This document shows, piece by piece, positions 36,444 to 45,528 of a stretch of 64,000 bases of DNA (positions are counted from its first letter, which is position 1; the number at the start of each line of letters is the position of its first letter). The position numbers were made by a program, and so were the translations under genes. Source of the stretch: Anaerostipes amylophilus (GTDB lineage: Bacteria; Bacillota; Clostridia; Lachnospirales; Lachnospiraceae); contig NZ_JAOQJG010000004.1 in the NCBI RefSeq assembly GCF_025567365.1, positions 62,001 through 126,000 of the forward strand, given 5' to 3'. Under the pieces are notes generated by a model, which was not told where the DNA came from, made no database searches, and saw only the letters and a list, made by a program, of their open reading frames with translations.

Positions 36444-37559
36444 ATGCTGCGAAATTATCGATTGCAAAATTACAATTTCAAACTCTTATTTAATGTACTT
36501 GTACTGATGGCAATGGGACTTTTATTTATTCATAGTGCAAATCCTTCATTCGTTGTAAAACAGGCACTTGGTATTACAATGGGACTTGGTATTATTATTG
36601 TAGTATCACTGATTGATTTTCAGGTATTTACAAGAAATGCAGAAATATTGTATATTTTTAATGTAATCATGCTGATCGGCGTCAAGTTATTTGGAAAAGA
36701 TGTGAATGGAGCAAAGAGGTGGTTTTCCCTTGGACCATTGGGAACATTTCAGCCATCAGAACTTAGTAAAGTGATCATGATTATTGTGATTGCAGCATTC
36801 CTTGTCAAACATCAGGATGATCTTAACGAACCTAAGATCCTTGGAAAGCTTGCATTAGTATGTGCAGTACCGCTTCTTTTAATCTTGAAGCAGCCAAGTC
36901 TTTCCTCAACACTCGATATTTGTTTTATCATTCTTGGAATGATATTTATGGCAGGATTGTCTTCTAAACTGATCGTTCGTGTATTGATCATTGGAGTACC
37001 ACTTTTAGCAATCTTTTTATGGTACGTCCAGACGCCTGGACAGGTTTTACTAGAGCCGCATCAGGTGGCCAGGATCATGTCATTTTTACATCCAGAGAAT
37101 TATGCAGATTCAACAGCTCTTCAGACAAGCAATTCAATTATGGCAATCGGATCTGGAGGATTATTTGGAAAAGGTTTTGGAAGTAATACAATATCGAATG
37201 TATCAGCCAGCGATGTAAATTTGGTATCCGAGAATCAGACAGATTTTATTTTCTCAGTGATCGGAGAAGAATTTGGATTTGTTGGATGCGTGATCTTGAT
37301 CGTTATATTTGCATGCCTTGTATATCAATGTATGAATGTGGCGAAGAAATCAGGAAATCTGATCGGTACTTATGTTGCTGTGGGAGTTGCCTGCTATATG
37401 GGATTTCAGTCATTTATCAACATAGCTGTTGCGACAGGAACTATGCCGAATACAGGACAGCCACTTCCGTTTATCAGTTATGGGTTAAGCTCGTTGATGT
37501 CGGCATCGATTGCGATCGGAATGGTACTTAACATATATTTACAAAGAAAAAGACACTAG
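36444..37559 (+). CDS. rodA: Peptidoglycan glycosyltransferase RodA (SEDS)
   Basis: 371 residues with about ten membrane segments. SEDS signatures: NGAKRWFSLGPLGTFQPSELSKV cut short here at FQPSELSKV, the loop SENQTDFIFSVIGEEFGFVG with the catalytic Asp, and GQPLPFISYGLSS. Polymerises glycan strands with PBP2. It follows minE after 15 bases. Confidence 0.94.
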   Translation: MLRNYRLQNYNFKLLFNVLVLMAMGLLFIHSANPSFVVKQALGITMGLGIIIVVSLIDFQVFTRNAEILYIFNVIMLIGVKLFGKDVNGAKRWFSLGPLGTFQPSELSKVIMIIVIAAFLVKHQDDLNEPKILGKLALVCAVPLLLILKQPSLSSTLDICFIILGMIFMAGLSSKLIVRVLIIGVPLLAIFLWYVQTPGQVLLEPHQVARIMSFLHPENYADSTALQTSNSIMAIGSGGLFGKGFGSNTISNVSASDVNLVSENQTDFIFSVIGEEFGFVGCVILIVIFACLVYQCMNVAKKSGNLIGTYVAVGVACYMGFQSFINIAVATGTMPNTGQPLPFISYGLSSLMSASIAIGMVLNIYLQRKRH

Positions 37560-37571
37560 GAGGTTCTATTT

Positions 37572-37964
37572 ATGAATGTAGGATTAGTTGCCCATGATGG
37601 GAAAAAGAACTTGATGCAGAATTTGTGTATTGCATATCAGGATATTTTAAAAAAGCATAAATTATATGCAACAAGTACGACCGGACAGATGATCGAAGAT
37701 GTTGCCAATTTAAAGATTCATAAACTTCTTGCGGGACATTTTGGCGGAATGCAGCAGATGGGAAGCAAGATATCCAACAATGAAATAGACCTTTTGATTT
37801 TTTTACAGGATCCGTCAAATAAGAAGAGAACACCGGATTTTTATAATGTTTTAAATCTCTGTGACCAGTATAATATTCCATGTGCCACGAATCTTCCAAC
37901 TGCGGAAGTATTGATCCTTGCACTGGATCGAGGAGATTTGGATTGGAGGAATATGTATAAATAG
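37572..37964 (+). CDS. mgsA: Methylglyoxal synthase
   Basis: 130 residues; converts dihydroxyacetone phosphate to methylglyoxal, an overflow bypass of glycolysis. Seen: VAHDGKK at the start, ATSTTGQMIE (phosphate site), and DLLIFLQDP with the catalytic Asp. SD AGGAGG. It is the last gene of the rodA transcript: a terminator begins in its stop codon. Confidence 0.93.
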   Translation: MNVGLVAHDGKKNLMQNLCIAYQDILKKHKLYATSTTGQMIEDVANLKIHKLLAGHFGGMQQMGSKISNNEIDLLIFLQDPSNKKRTPDFYNVLNLCDQYNIPCATNLPTAEVLILALDRGDLDWRNMYK

Positions 37965-37988
37965 ACTGTCAGGAGACGGTCTTTTTTT
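37963..37988 (+). terminator. Terminator after mgsA
   Basis: AGACTGTC (37963-37970), loop AGGA, GACGGTCT (37975-37982, one T-G pair), then T run to 37988. It overlaps the mgsA stop codon and lies 9 bases before the next start. Confidence 0.8.
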
Positions 37989-37997
37989 ACAAAGATT

Positions 37998-38966
37998 ATG
38001 AAGATGAAGAAAATAATATGTATGATTATGTCGATCATGATGGTAGCAATGTCAGGGTGCCAGTCATCCAGCGCAGCATCACTTGATTATGAACAGCATT
38101 ATAAAACAACAGGAACAGCAATGAAAGAATCAGCATTGTCAGACCGCTGGGAATCTAAAGGCTCTAAAGTAGCAGTTGTATCAAAGAAGAAGGCAGAGAA
38201 TGAGGATTATCCAGATGCCAAAGAAGTACTTCTTGTGAATAATACAAAGAATAAAGTATTAGTAAGCCAGAAAGTATTTGATCAGGCATATCCAGCAAGT
38301 ACAACAAAGATCATGACAGCACTTCTCACACTGGAGAATTTAGATTTAAATAAAGTTGTTACGATCAAACATGATATTACATTCCCAGATGGTGCAGCAG
38401 TGGCAGTTCATCTAAAAAAGGGAGACAAGATCACAGTAGAAGCACTACTCAATGCCCTGATCATTATGTCAGCAAATGATGCGGCAGTAGCATTAGGAGA
38501 AGAAGTCTCTGGAAATCTGACAAGCTTTGTAAAATTAATGAATAAGCGTGCTAAAGAATTAGGTGCAACAAATACACATTTTGCAAACCCAAATGGTTTA
38601 CATTTAGCCAATCATTATTCTACAGCATATGATTTATACCTGATTTTTAAGGAAGTAGCGAAACACAATGAATTTTTCAATATTGCGGGAAGATCAAGCA
38701 GTAGAATTGAATATACAGGCTCTAAAGGACAGTTGAAAGTCTATGATATGGCATCTACAAACCAGTATATTGCAGGTACTTATACATTACCAAGTAATGT
38801 ATACATGATTGGTGGGAAGACAGGTACAACAACACAGGCAGGTTCTTGTCTGATTCTGCTTACAAAGAATAAAGACGGAGAAGAGTTTATTTCAGTGGTA
38901 TTAAAAGGAGCAACAAAATCAGCACTTTACCATACAATGACAGATATTTTATCAAAGGAAAACTAA
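37998..38966 (+). CDS. D-alanyl-D-alanine carboxypeptidase, lipoprotein (S11)
   Basis: 322 residues. Seen: lipoprotein signal with lipobox VAMSGC, then the S11 serine-peptidase motifs SxxK in PASTTKIMTALL, SAN in IMSANDAAVALGEE, and KTGTT. Trims D-Ala from peptidoglycan stem peptides on the outer face of the membrane, matching its place among wall-synthesis genes. ATG at 37998 or 38004. No clear SD is visible because the terminator of mgsA ends just before it. Confidence 0.9.
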   Translation: MKMKKIICMIMSIMMVAMSGCQSSSAASLDYEQHYKTTGTAMKESALSDRWESKGSKVAVVSKKKAENEDYPDAKEVLLVNNTKNKVLVSQKVFDQAYPASTTKIMTALLTLENLDLNKVVTIKHDITFPDGAAVAVHLKKGDKITVEALLNALIIMSANDAAVALGEEVSGNLTSFVKLMNKRAKELGATNTHFANPNGLHLANHYSTAYDLYLIFKEVAKHNEFFNIAGRSSSRIEYTGSKGQLKVYDMASTNQYIAGTYTLPSNVYMIGGKTGTTTQAGSCLILLTKNKDGEEFISVVLKGATKSALYHTMTDILSKEN

Positions 38967-38967
38967 A

Positions 38968-39912
38968 ATGGAACGATATAAAACTTACAGTGGACATTTA
39001 AAACAAATATATGGAGAAAAAGTATATAAGCTGCCGGTAAATCTTCCAGTGACTTGTCCGAATCGTATGGATGGAGATGGGTGTAGTTTTTGCGGAGGGG
39101 TTGGAACAGGCTTTGAAGCAATGAATTGTGAAACCTCTGTAAGTGAACAGTTATTAACAACAAAAGAAAAGATAGCCAAGCGATACAAAGCAAAAAAATT
39201 TATTGCGTATTTTCAAAATTATACGAACACATTTCTTCCAGTAAAACAGTTAGAAGAATATATGATCGAAGCAGCCAGGATGGAAGATATTGTTGGAATT
39301 TCAATATCAACAAGGCCAGACTGCATTACAAGAGACTATCTTGACTGTATGAAGAATGTTTCAGACACATATGGTGTGAAAATATCAATAGAATATGGAC
39401 TTCAGACAGTAAATTATAAGACTTTGGAGAAGATCAACAGAGGACACAGTCTTGCAGAATATCTGGATGCGGTTTTAATGACAGCACCTTATGGATTTGA
39501 AATTTGTACACATATCATATTGAATCTTCCAGGTGATGATATAAGAGATGTTATAGAGACGGCAAAGATCCTGTCAGTACTTCCGGTACAGATCGTAAAA
39601 CTACATTCATTATATGTGCCAAAAGGTTCCAGACTGTACAAAGAATTTGAGGAAGGTAAGGTTAGTATGTGTTCCGCAGAAGAATATTTGGAAAGACTTG
39701 TAACTTTTATCAGTTATGTTAGAAGTGATATGGTGATCGAACGACTATTCAGCCGTGTACCAAAAGAAGATGCGTCATTTTCAAATTGGGGAATCAGCTG
39801 GTGGAAATTAAGAGACCAGTTTGATGCGATAATGGAGGAGAGAAATCTTACACAGGGATGTAAGGCAGACTATCAAAACGGAGCAGCACTCAGGCGATGG
39901 AGGATTTGTTAA
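38968..39912 (+). CDS. TIGR01212-type radical SAM protein (YhcC-like)
   Basis: 314 residues. Near the N-terminus CPNRMDGDGCSFCGG carries the three cluster cysteines in CxxxxxxxCxxC spacing; GISISTRPDCI and EYGLQTVNYKTLEKINRGH match Elp3-like radical SAM proteins. Function of this family is unknown. SD AAAGGA; it starts 1 base after the carboxypeptidase stop, and the next gene starts directly after its own stop. Confidence 0.88.
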   Translation: MERYKTYSGHLKQIYGEKVYKLPVNLPVTCPNRMDGDGCSFCGGVGTGFEAMNCETSVSEQLLTTKEKIAKRYKAKKFIAYFQNYTNTFLPVKQLEEYMIEAARMEDIVGISISTRPDCITRDYLDCMKNVSDTYGVKISIEYGLQTVNYKTLEKINRGHSLAEYLDAVLMTAPYGFEICTHIILNLPGDDIRDVIETAKILSVLPVQIVKLHSLYVPKGSRLYKEFEEGKVSMCSAEEYLERLVTFISYVRSDMVIERLFSRVPKEDASFSNWGISWWKLRDQFDAIMEERNLTQGCKADYQNGAALRRWRIC

Positions 39913-41292
39913 ATGGCAAAAAAACGACAACGAAAAATAAAAATGCGCTGGAATATTGGAATGATCATATTTGCGGTAATTTTTGTTTATATCGTGATCA
40001 ATGTCATAATATTTATGGGCAAGAAAAAACTGAGTGTATATAAAGTTACCGAAGATAAGATTACAAACACATTATCATTGACGGGAATTGCAGTCAGGGA
40101 TGAACAGTTATTAAAGACATCACAGTCTGGATACATTACATATTATGTAGAAGAAGGAAAGCGGGTCAAGAAAGATGGAACTGTTTTTACTGTAGACAAG
40201 GACAAGAAAGTTCAGGAAACATTTGCAGAAAAAGTAGAAGAGTTGCAAAAGACGACAAATGTGATGGATGATGATGAGGTATCACGTAAGATCAATGAGT
40301 ATCAGTCCGTTTACAATGATAATAACTTTTCAGAAGTGTATGATTTAAAATACGATCTTAAGAATGCTATTTTAAATATCAATGAAGATGCAATGAAGAA
40401 AGTAATCGCATCAGTACAGGATGCGATGGGGACAGAAAGTTTTCAGACGCAGAAAAGTACTTCAAGTGGTGTGGTAGAATTTTATTCGGATAAATTTGAT
40501 GGGAAAAAAGTAAGTGATATCAATGCATCAGACTTTGATCAGACAAGATATCGAAAACAAAAATATAATACAGCAGATAAAGTAAAAAAGAATAAAGTTG
40601 TTGCAAGGATCAATAAGAGTGAAAAATGGCAGATTGTTGTTCCATTAAAAGAAGAAGAGTACAAGATGCTCAAAGACAAAAAAGAAGTATCAATACGATT
40701 TATGCAAGATCAGAATAAAGCAACAGCAACAGTAGAAACCATCAAAAAAGGTAAAAATTATTTTGGATATCTAAAATTAAATGATTATGCGGTTCGTTAT
40801 TTGAGTGAACGTTATCTTGAGATTGACATTACTTTAGATTCTTATAAAGGGTTAAAGGTTCCAAATACATCAATTGTTAAGAAAAAGTTTTATCAGGTTC
40901 CGGTCAAATACCTTACAAAAGGTGATAATAGTACGACGGAACAGTTTGCCGTACGAAGCACTAGTAAGAATGGTGAGGTAACGGTAGAACAAAAAACGTA
41001 TACCATTTATGGCAGAAGTGAAAAATACTGTTATCTGGATCCTGATGAAGTAGGGGAGAATGTTGTATTGCAGGCAATGGACTCTAATCAGACATTTTTG
41101 ATCGAGAAGAAGAAGACTTTGCAAGGGGTATATTGTACAAATCGTGGTTATGCAGATTTTAAACCGATCGATATTCTGACACAGAAAGATGATTACTCGA
41201 TCATAGCCAATGATACGAATCAGGGAGTCAGTGCATATGACTTTATCGTATTGGATGGAACGACGATCAAGGAAAATCAGATTATTTATTAA
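39913..41292 (+). CDS. HlyD-like single-span membrane protein
   Basis: 459 residues: a basic N-terminus, one membrane segment (GMIIFAVIFVYIVINVIIFMG), then a lipoyl-like beta segment (GYITYYVEEGKRVKKDGTVFTVD) and an extended outside part. It resembles HlyD-type periplasmic adaptor proteins but has no transporter partner next to it. In Clostridia it is typically found just before yggS and sepF, which suggests an envelope or division role; this is inference. SD GGAGG lies inside the end of the previous gene. Confidence 0.75.
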   Translation: MAKKRQRKIKMRWNIGMIIFAVIFVYIVINVIIFMGKKKLSVYKVTEDKITNTLSLTGIAVRDEQLLKTSQSGYITYYVEEGKRVKKDGTVFTVDKDKKVQETFAEKVEELQKTTNVMDDDEVSRKINEYQSVYNDNNFSEVYDLKYDLKNAILNINEDAMKKVIASVQDAMGTESFQTQKSTSSGVVEFYSDKFDGKKVSDINASDFDQTRYRKQKYNTADKVKKNKVVARINKSEKWQIVVPLKEEEYKMLKDKKEVSIRFMQDQNKATATVETIKKGKNYFGYLKLNDYAVRYLSERYLEIDITLDSYKGLKVPNTSIVKKKFYQVPVKYLTKGDNSTTEQFAVRSTSKNGEVTVEQKTYTIYGRSEKYCYLDPDEVGENVVLQAMDSNQTFLIEKKKTLQGVYCTNRGYADFKPIDILTQKDDYSIIANDTNQGVSAYDFIVLDGTTIKENQIIY

Positions 41293-41327
41293 ATGACATT
41301 ATCAATCAACAGAAAGAAGGAAGAAAT

Positions 41328-42023
41328 ATGCTGATAGAACGTTATAATGAAGTGAAAGAACATGTGAAAGAAGCTTGCGAACGCGTGGGACGAGATCCAA
41401 GAGAGGTTACAGTCATTGCCGTCAGCAAAACAAAGCCATTAGAGATGGTGGAAGAGTTAAGAAAAGAAAAAGTTCTGGATTTTGGAGAAAACAAAGTACA
41501 GGAGATCAGAGATAAGTATGCAAATATCAGCTGGCCGGTAAGATGGCATCTGATCGGACATTTGCAGACAAATAAGATCAAATATATTGTAGATAAGGTA
41601 GCATTGATCCATTCTGTGGATTCTGTAAAACTGGCACAGGCAATTGATAAAGAAGCAGTAAAACACAATGTTAAAGAGGTTCCAATTCTTATTCAGGTTA
41701 ACTTTGCACATGAAGATACTAAATTTGGATTAGATCCAAAGGACGTAGAAGATGTGATCAAAGAAATCTCAAAACTTGAATATGTAAAGATCAAGGGATT
41801 GATGCAGATTGCACCATTTGTTGATGATCCCGAAGATAATCGTAAATATTTTCGCGCGATGAAACAATTATCTGTTGACATCAAGAACAAAAACTTTGAT
41901 AATGTAGATATGAGTATACTTTCCATGGGTATGACGAATGATTATGAGATCGCAGTAGAAGAAGGAGCGACAATGATCAGAGTTGGTACAGCAATTTTTG
42001 GAGAGCGCAATTATAACATATAG
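41328..42023 (+). CDS. yggS: YggS-family PLP homeostasis protein
   Basis: 231 residues, alanine-racemase N-domain fold alone. PLP lysine in VIAVSKTKP, FGENKVQEI, WHLIGHLQTNKIKYI, LSMGMTNDYEIAVEEGATMIRVG. Binds PLP without known catalysis and affects PLP pools. Start of the yggS-sepF-ylmH-divIVA block. Confidence 0.95.
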   Translation: MLIERYNEVKEHVKEACERVGRDPREVTVIAVSKTKPLEMVEELRKEKVLDFGENKVQEIRDKYANISWPVRWHLIGHLQTNKIKYIVDKVALIHSVDSVKLAQAIDKEAVKHNVKEVPILIQVNFAHEDTKFGLDPKDVEDVIKEISKLEYVKIKGLMQIAPFVDDPEDNRKYFRAMKQLSVDIKNKNFDNVDMSILSMGMTNDYEIAVEEGATMIRVGTAIFGERNYNI

Positions 42024-42036
42024 CGGAGGAAGATCG

Positions 42037-42585
42037 ATGAAAGGTACAGTTGACAAACTGCTGAACTTTATGAAGCTGACAGAAGATGAAGAATACGATG
42101 AAGAGTATGAAGAATACGAAGATGAAGAAGAGGAAGAACCAGAGAAAGTAGGTTTTTCATTTTTTAAGAAGAAAGAAAAGGAACCGGTGGAAGAATCTGA
42201 AGAAGAAGTAAGCCAGCCTTTTGATCATGTATTAAGTAGGGAAGAGAAGAAGAAAAGGTTTACAAGTACTGGAAGCAAGGTGGTATCCATGAATGGAAGA
42301 GGAGTAGAAGTCTACGTTATCAAACCACAGGATTTTGCAGAAGCGCAGACAGCGGCAGATCTTTTAAAGAAAGGAAGAACTGTTGTGATCAATTTAGAAG
42401 GTGTGGAACTTACAGTTGCACAAAGAAGCATTGATTTTATTGGTGGAGCAACTTATGCGATCAATGGTTCCCTGCAGGCAGTATCCAACAACATTTTTAT
42501 TGCAGCACCAGACAGTATTGAAGTCAGTGGAGACCTGAAAAGTGAGATCATGAATGGAAATACGATCTCACCACAATTAAAGTAA
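42037..42585 (+). CDS. sepF: Cell division protein SepF
   Basis: 182 residues: N-terminal amphipathic membrane anchor (KGTVDKLLNFMKLT), a strongly acidic linker (EDEEYDEEYEEYEDEEEEE), and the C-terminal beta domain (VYVIKPQDFAEAQTAADLLKKG) that bundles FtsZ. The start at 42037 follows GCGGAGGA; a longer frame from 41983 overlaps yggS and is not favoured. Confidence 0.95.
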   Translation: MKGTVDKLLNFMKLTEDEEYDEEYEEYEDEEEEEPEKVGFSFFKKKEKEPVEESEEEVSQPFDHVLSREEKKKRFTSTGSKVVSMNGRGVEVYVIKPQDFAEAQTAADLLKKGRTVVINLEGVELTVAQRSIDFIGGATYAINGSLQAVSNNIFIAAPDSIEVSGDLKSEIMNGNTISPQLK

Positions 42586-42587
42586 AC

Positions 42588-43343
42588 ATGAAAGAAGAAG
42601 AATTATTAAAGAAACGACTTTTGGAACTGGCACAAAAATCATACAGCCAGAATGTTTATAAACATACACATTTTTTAAATGAATACGAACAGAGTATTTA
42701 TCAAGATATGAAGAAAGAACTTGATTATGCACATCCACAGCTTGTTGGAGGACATGAACACTTTACAAGAGCTGTGGTACTGTTTGGTTCGAAAGAATTA
42801 TTTGGTTATGAGGGTGAGATTCCATTGGCATGTGCCAGGATCTCACCTGTTTTTGATAAGTTTGCAGAAACATTAAGCCACAGAGATTATCTGGGTGCTT
42901 TAATGAATCTGGGGATTGAACGTTATCTGATCGGGGATATTCTTGTTGATGAAAAATGTGCTTATATTTTTTGTATGTCTCATATTATGGATTTACTAAA
43001 AGAACAGTTAGGACAGGTAAGGCATACAAGAGTAGCAGTAGAAGAAGTCGTATGGGAAGAAACAGGATATATTCAGAAATATAAGAGAAAAGAAGGGTTT
43101 GTGGCATCTATGCGGTTAGATGTTCTGGTGTCACAGGCATATGGACTTTCAAGAACATCAAGCGATAAGCTGTTAAAAGCCCAGAAAGTATTTCATAATG
43201 GAAGACTTTGTATATCATCAGGACAAAAGATCAGACAAGGAGATATCATATCAGTGAGAGGATATGGAAAGTTTCTGGTAGAAGATTTGGGCAAAACATC
43301 AAAAAAAGGCCGTCAGTTTCTTACACTGGCGATCTTTCAATAG
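42588..43343 (+). CDS. ylmH: S4-domain RNA-binding protein YlmH
   Basis: 251 residues: N-terminal YlmH domain (LARISPVFDKFAETLSHRD-like region, IGDILVDEKCAYIF) and a C-terminal S4 domain (MRLDVLVSQAYGLSRTSSDKLL cut at SRTSSDKLL; KIRQGDIISVRGYGKF). In Firmicutes it binds RNA/ribosomes and has been linked to ribosome rescue. It lies 2 bases after sepF in conserved order. Confidence 0.92.
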   Translation: MKEEELLKKRLLELAQKSYSQNVYKHTHFLNEYEQSIYQDMKKELDYAHPQLVGGHEHFTRAVVLFGSKELFGYEGEIPLACARISPVFDKFAETLSHRDYLGALMNLGIERYLIGDILVDEKCAYIFCMSHIMDLLKEQLGQVRHTRVAVEEVVWEETGYIQKYKRKEGFVASMRLDVLVSQAYGLSRTSSDKLLKAQKVFHNGRLCISSGQKIRQGDIISVRGYGKFLVEDLGKTSKKGRQFLTLAIFQ

Positions 43344-43352
43344 GAGGAATAT

Positions 43353-43937
43353 ATGATTACACCAGTTGAAGTATTAGGAAAAGAACTAAAGAGGGGATTT
43401 GGCTATAAGGCAGTTGAGGTTGATGAATTTTTAGAAGATCTTGCAAAAGATTATGAAAAAGTTTACAAAGAAAATAATGAATTAAGAGAAAAAGTATCTG
43501 CACTGACAGAGAATTTAAGTCATTATCGTACAATTGAAGAATCATTAAAGAGAGCATTAGTTCTTGCGGAAGAAACATCCAAAGAAACGATTGAGAATGC
43601 AACACAGAAAGCCCAGACATTAGAAGCTGAAGCATCAAGAAATGCAAAAGAACTTGTTTCAGAGGCACAGGCAGAAGCAGATAAGATCAGAGTGAGTGCA
43701 AAAGAAGATTTCAAGGAAGAAAAAGAAAAACATGAACAAATGATCAAGAATTATCAGGAATTGATCCGAAAGCTAGAAAGTGATTATCAAAGTTATAAAG
43801 CAAGAATGAAACAGTTTATAAATGGACAGATGGATATTTTAAACAATCCTGTATATGAGATGGAATTTCAGATCGCAGGAGAGAAGGAAGAAGAGGAGCA
43901 GGATAAGAATCATGAACAATTTGGAAAAGAACAGTAA
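43353..43937 (+). CDS. divIVA: Cell division/polarity protein DivIVA
   Basis: 194 residues: conserved lipid-binding N-terminus (ITPVEVLGKELKRGFGYKAVEVDEFL) and long coiled coils. Marks curved membranes at poles and septa. SD AGGAGG. Its 3' end overlaps the aroB start by 26 bases. Confidence 0.95.
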   Translation: MITPVEVLGKELKRGFGYKAVEVDEFLEDLAKDYEKVYKENNELREKVSALTENLSHYRTIEESLKRALVLAEETSKETIENATQKAQTLEAEASRNAKELVSEAQAEADKIRVSAKEDFKEEKEKHEQMIKNYQELIRKLESDYQSYKARMKQFINGQMDILNNPVYEMEFQIAGEKEEEEQDKNHEQFGKEQ

Positions 43938-45006
43938 GATTGAGATTCGAACAGATGGTAGAAAATCATATGATATTATTTTGAAAGATTCTTTTGATGA
44001 TTTTCTAAAACAGATGGAATTTCTGGAAATTGAACACAAAAAAATATGTATTGTAACAGAAAGCAATGTAGCCCCATTTTATTTAAAGCAGATGTATGAC
44101 TTGATTTCTTCAAAGGCTGCGAAAACGATCACATTCAGCTTTGAAGCAGGAGAGAAACACAAACAGTTAAAGACGATAGAAGCGTTATATGAAGAACTAA
44201 TCATTAACCATTTTGACCGTCAGGATCTTCTGATCGCATTAGGAGGCGGGGTTGTTGGTGATATGACAGGATATGCGGCGGCAACATATCTTCGAGGAAT
44301 TGATTTTGTGCAGGTGCCAACAACATTGTTATCACAGGTGGACAGCAGTATCGGGGGCAAGACAGGAGTTGATTTTCTTCAATATAAGAATATGGTCGGT
44401 GCATTCCATCAGCCAAAGCTTGTATATATCAATACAGCGACATTAAAATCTCTGCCAGAGAGAGAATATTTTTCTGGAATGGGAGAAGTTATCAAACATG
44501 GATTGATCAAAGATGCAAAATATTATGATTGGATCAAAGATAATATTACACCGATCAAAGAAAGAGAACATGAAGCAGTAAGAGAGATGATCTATAGAAG
44601 CTGTCTGATCAAAGGAGACGTTGTAGAGCGTGATCCAAAAGAAAAAGGAGAACGTGCCTTATTAAACTTTGGTCATACACTAGGACATGCAATTGAGAAA
44701 TTAAAAGATTTTACATGGCTTCATGGAGAATGTGTGGCAGCAGGATGTTGTCTGGCAGCCAGAATATCGCAGATGAAAGGAAATCTTACAGAAGAAGAAG
44801 TAAAAGATATCAAAGAAGTGTTTATAAAGTTTGGTATGAATGGAGATATCAGTGAACTTTCTATTAAGGATATTATCAAAACAACGAAATCCGATAAGAA
44901 GATGGTTGGAGATAAAATTAAATTCATATTATTACATTCCATCGGAGAAGCATATATTGATATGAGTGTAACCGATGATGAAATGGAAAATGCATTAAAA
45001 AAATAA
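43912..45006 (+). CDS. aroB: 3-dehydroquinate synthase
   Basis: 364 residues, shikimate pathway step two. Seen: ALGGGVVGDMTGYAAATYLRG, VPTTLLSQVDSSIGGKTGVD, GMGEVIKHGLI, NFGHTLGHAIE and HGECVAAG (zinc and NAD sites). The start at 43912 (MNNLEKNSK) is inside divIVA; a longer frame from 43855 would overlap it more. Located in a division cluster rather than with other aro genes; a tyrA-like gene is at the far end of the window. Confidence 0.94.
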   Translation: MNNLEKNSKIEIRTDGRKSYDIILKDSFDDFLKQMEFLEIEHKKICIVTESNVAPFYLKQMYDLISSKAAKTITFSFEAGEKHKQLKTIEALYEELIINHFDRQDLLIALGGGVVGDMTGYAAATYLRGIDFVQVPTTLLSQVDSSIGGKTGVDFLQYKNMVGAFHQPKLVYINTATLKSLPEREYFSGMGEVIKHGLIKDAKYYDWIKDNITPIKEREHEAVREMIYRSCLIKGDVVERDPKEKGERALLNFGHTLGHAIEKLKDFTWLHGECVAAGCCLAARISQMKGNLTEEEVKDIKEVFIKFGMNGDISELSIKDIIKTTKSDKKMVGDKIKFILLHSIGEAYIDMSVTDDEMENALKK

Positions 45007-45018
45007 CAGGGAAAGATA

Positions 45019-45528
45019 ATGAAGAAGCATATAAAGATATTTAGTCTGATTATCATATTGATCATTGCAGACCAGCTGACAAAGCTTTGGGCATTAGCGG
45101 ATCTGCGTGGCAGTGAGGGAATTCCTGTCATATCAGGGGTGTTTGAACTGCAATATCTTGAAAATCGCGGCGCAGCCTTTGGAATACTTCAAGATAAGCA
45201 GATCTTATTTTTGCTGATCACAGTGGCAGTGGCAGTATTGTTAACATATATCTCCATAAGAATACCAGAAGAGAGAAAATATACACCATTAAGAATCTGT
45301 TATGTATTACTGATGGCAGGTGCATTTGGTAATCTGATCGATCGTGTGGCAAGAGGTTATGTTGTAGATTTCTTTTATTTTAAACTGATTGATTTTCCTA
45401 TTTTTAATGTGGCTGATATTTATGTTACAGTGACAATGGTATTACTAATAGGACTGATCTTGTTTTATTACAAAGAAGAAGACTTTGAATTTTTGAGCAG
45501 GAAAGGAAAACATGGACGAAACGTTTGA
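45019..45528 (+). CDS. lspA: Lipoprotein signal peptidase
   Basis: 169 residues with four membrane segments. Catalytic Asp motifs GNLIDRVARGYVVDFF and FNVADIYVT, plus NRGAAFGI. Cleaves signal peptides of lipoproteins such as the carboxypeptidase encoded at 37998. Overlaps rluD by 17 bases. Confidence 0.95.
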   Translation: MKKHIKIFSLIIILIIADQLTKLWALADLRGSEGIPVISGVFELQYLENRGAAFGILQDKQILFLLITVAVAVLLTYISIRIPEERKYTPLRICYVLLMAGAFGNLIDRVARGYVVDFFYFKLIDFPIFNVADIYVTVTMVLLIGLILFYYKEEDFEFLSRKGKHGRNV

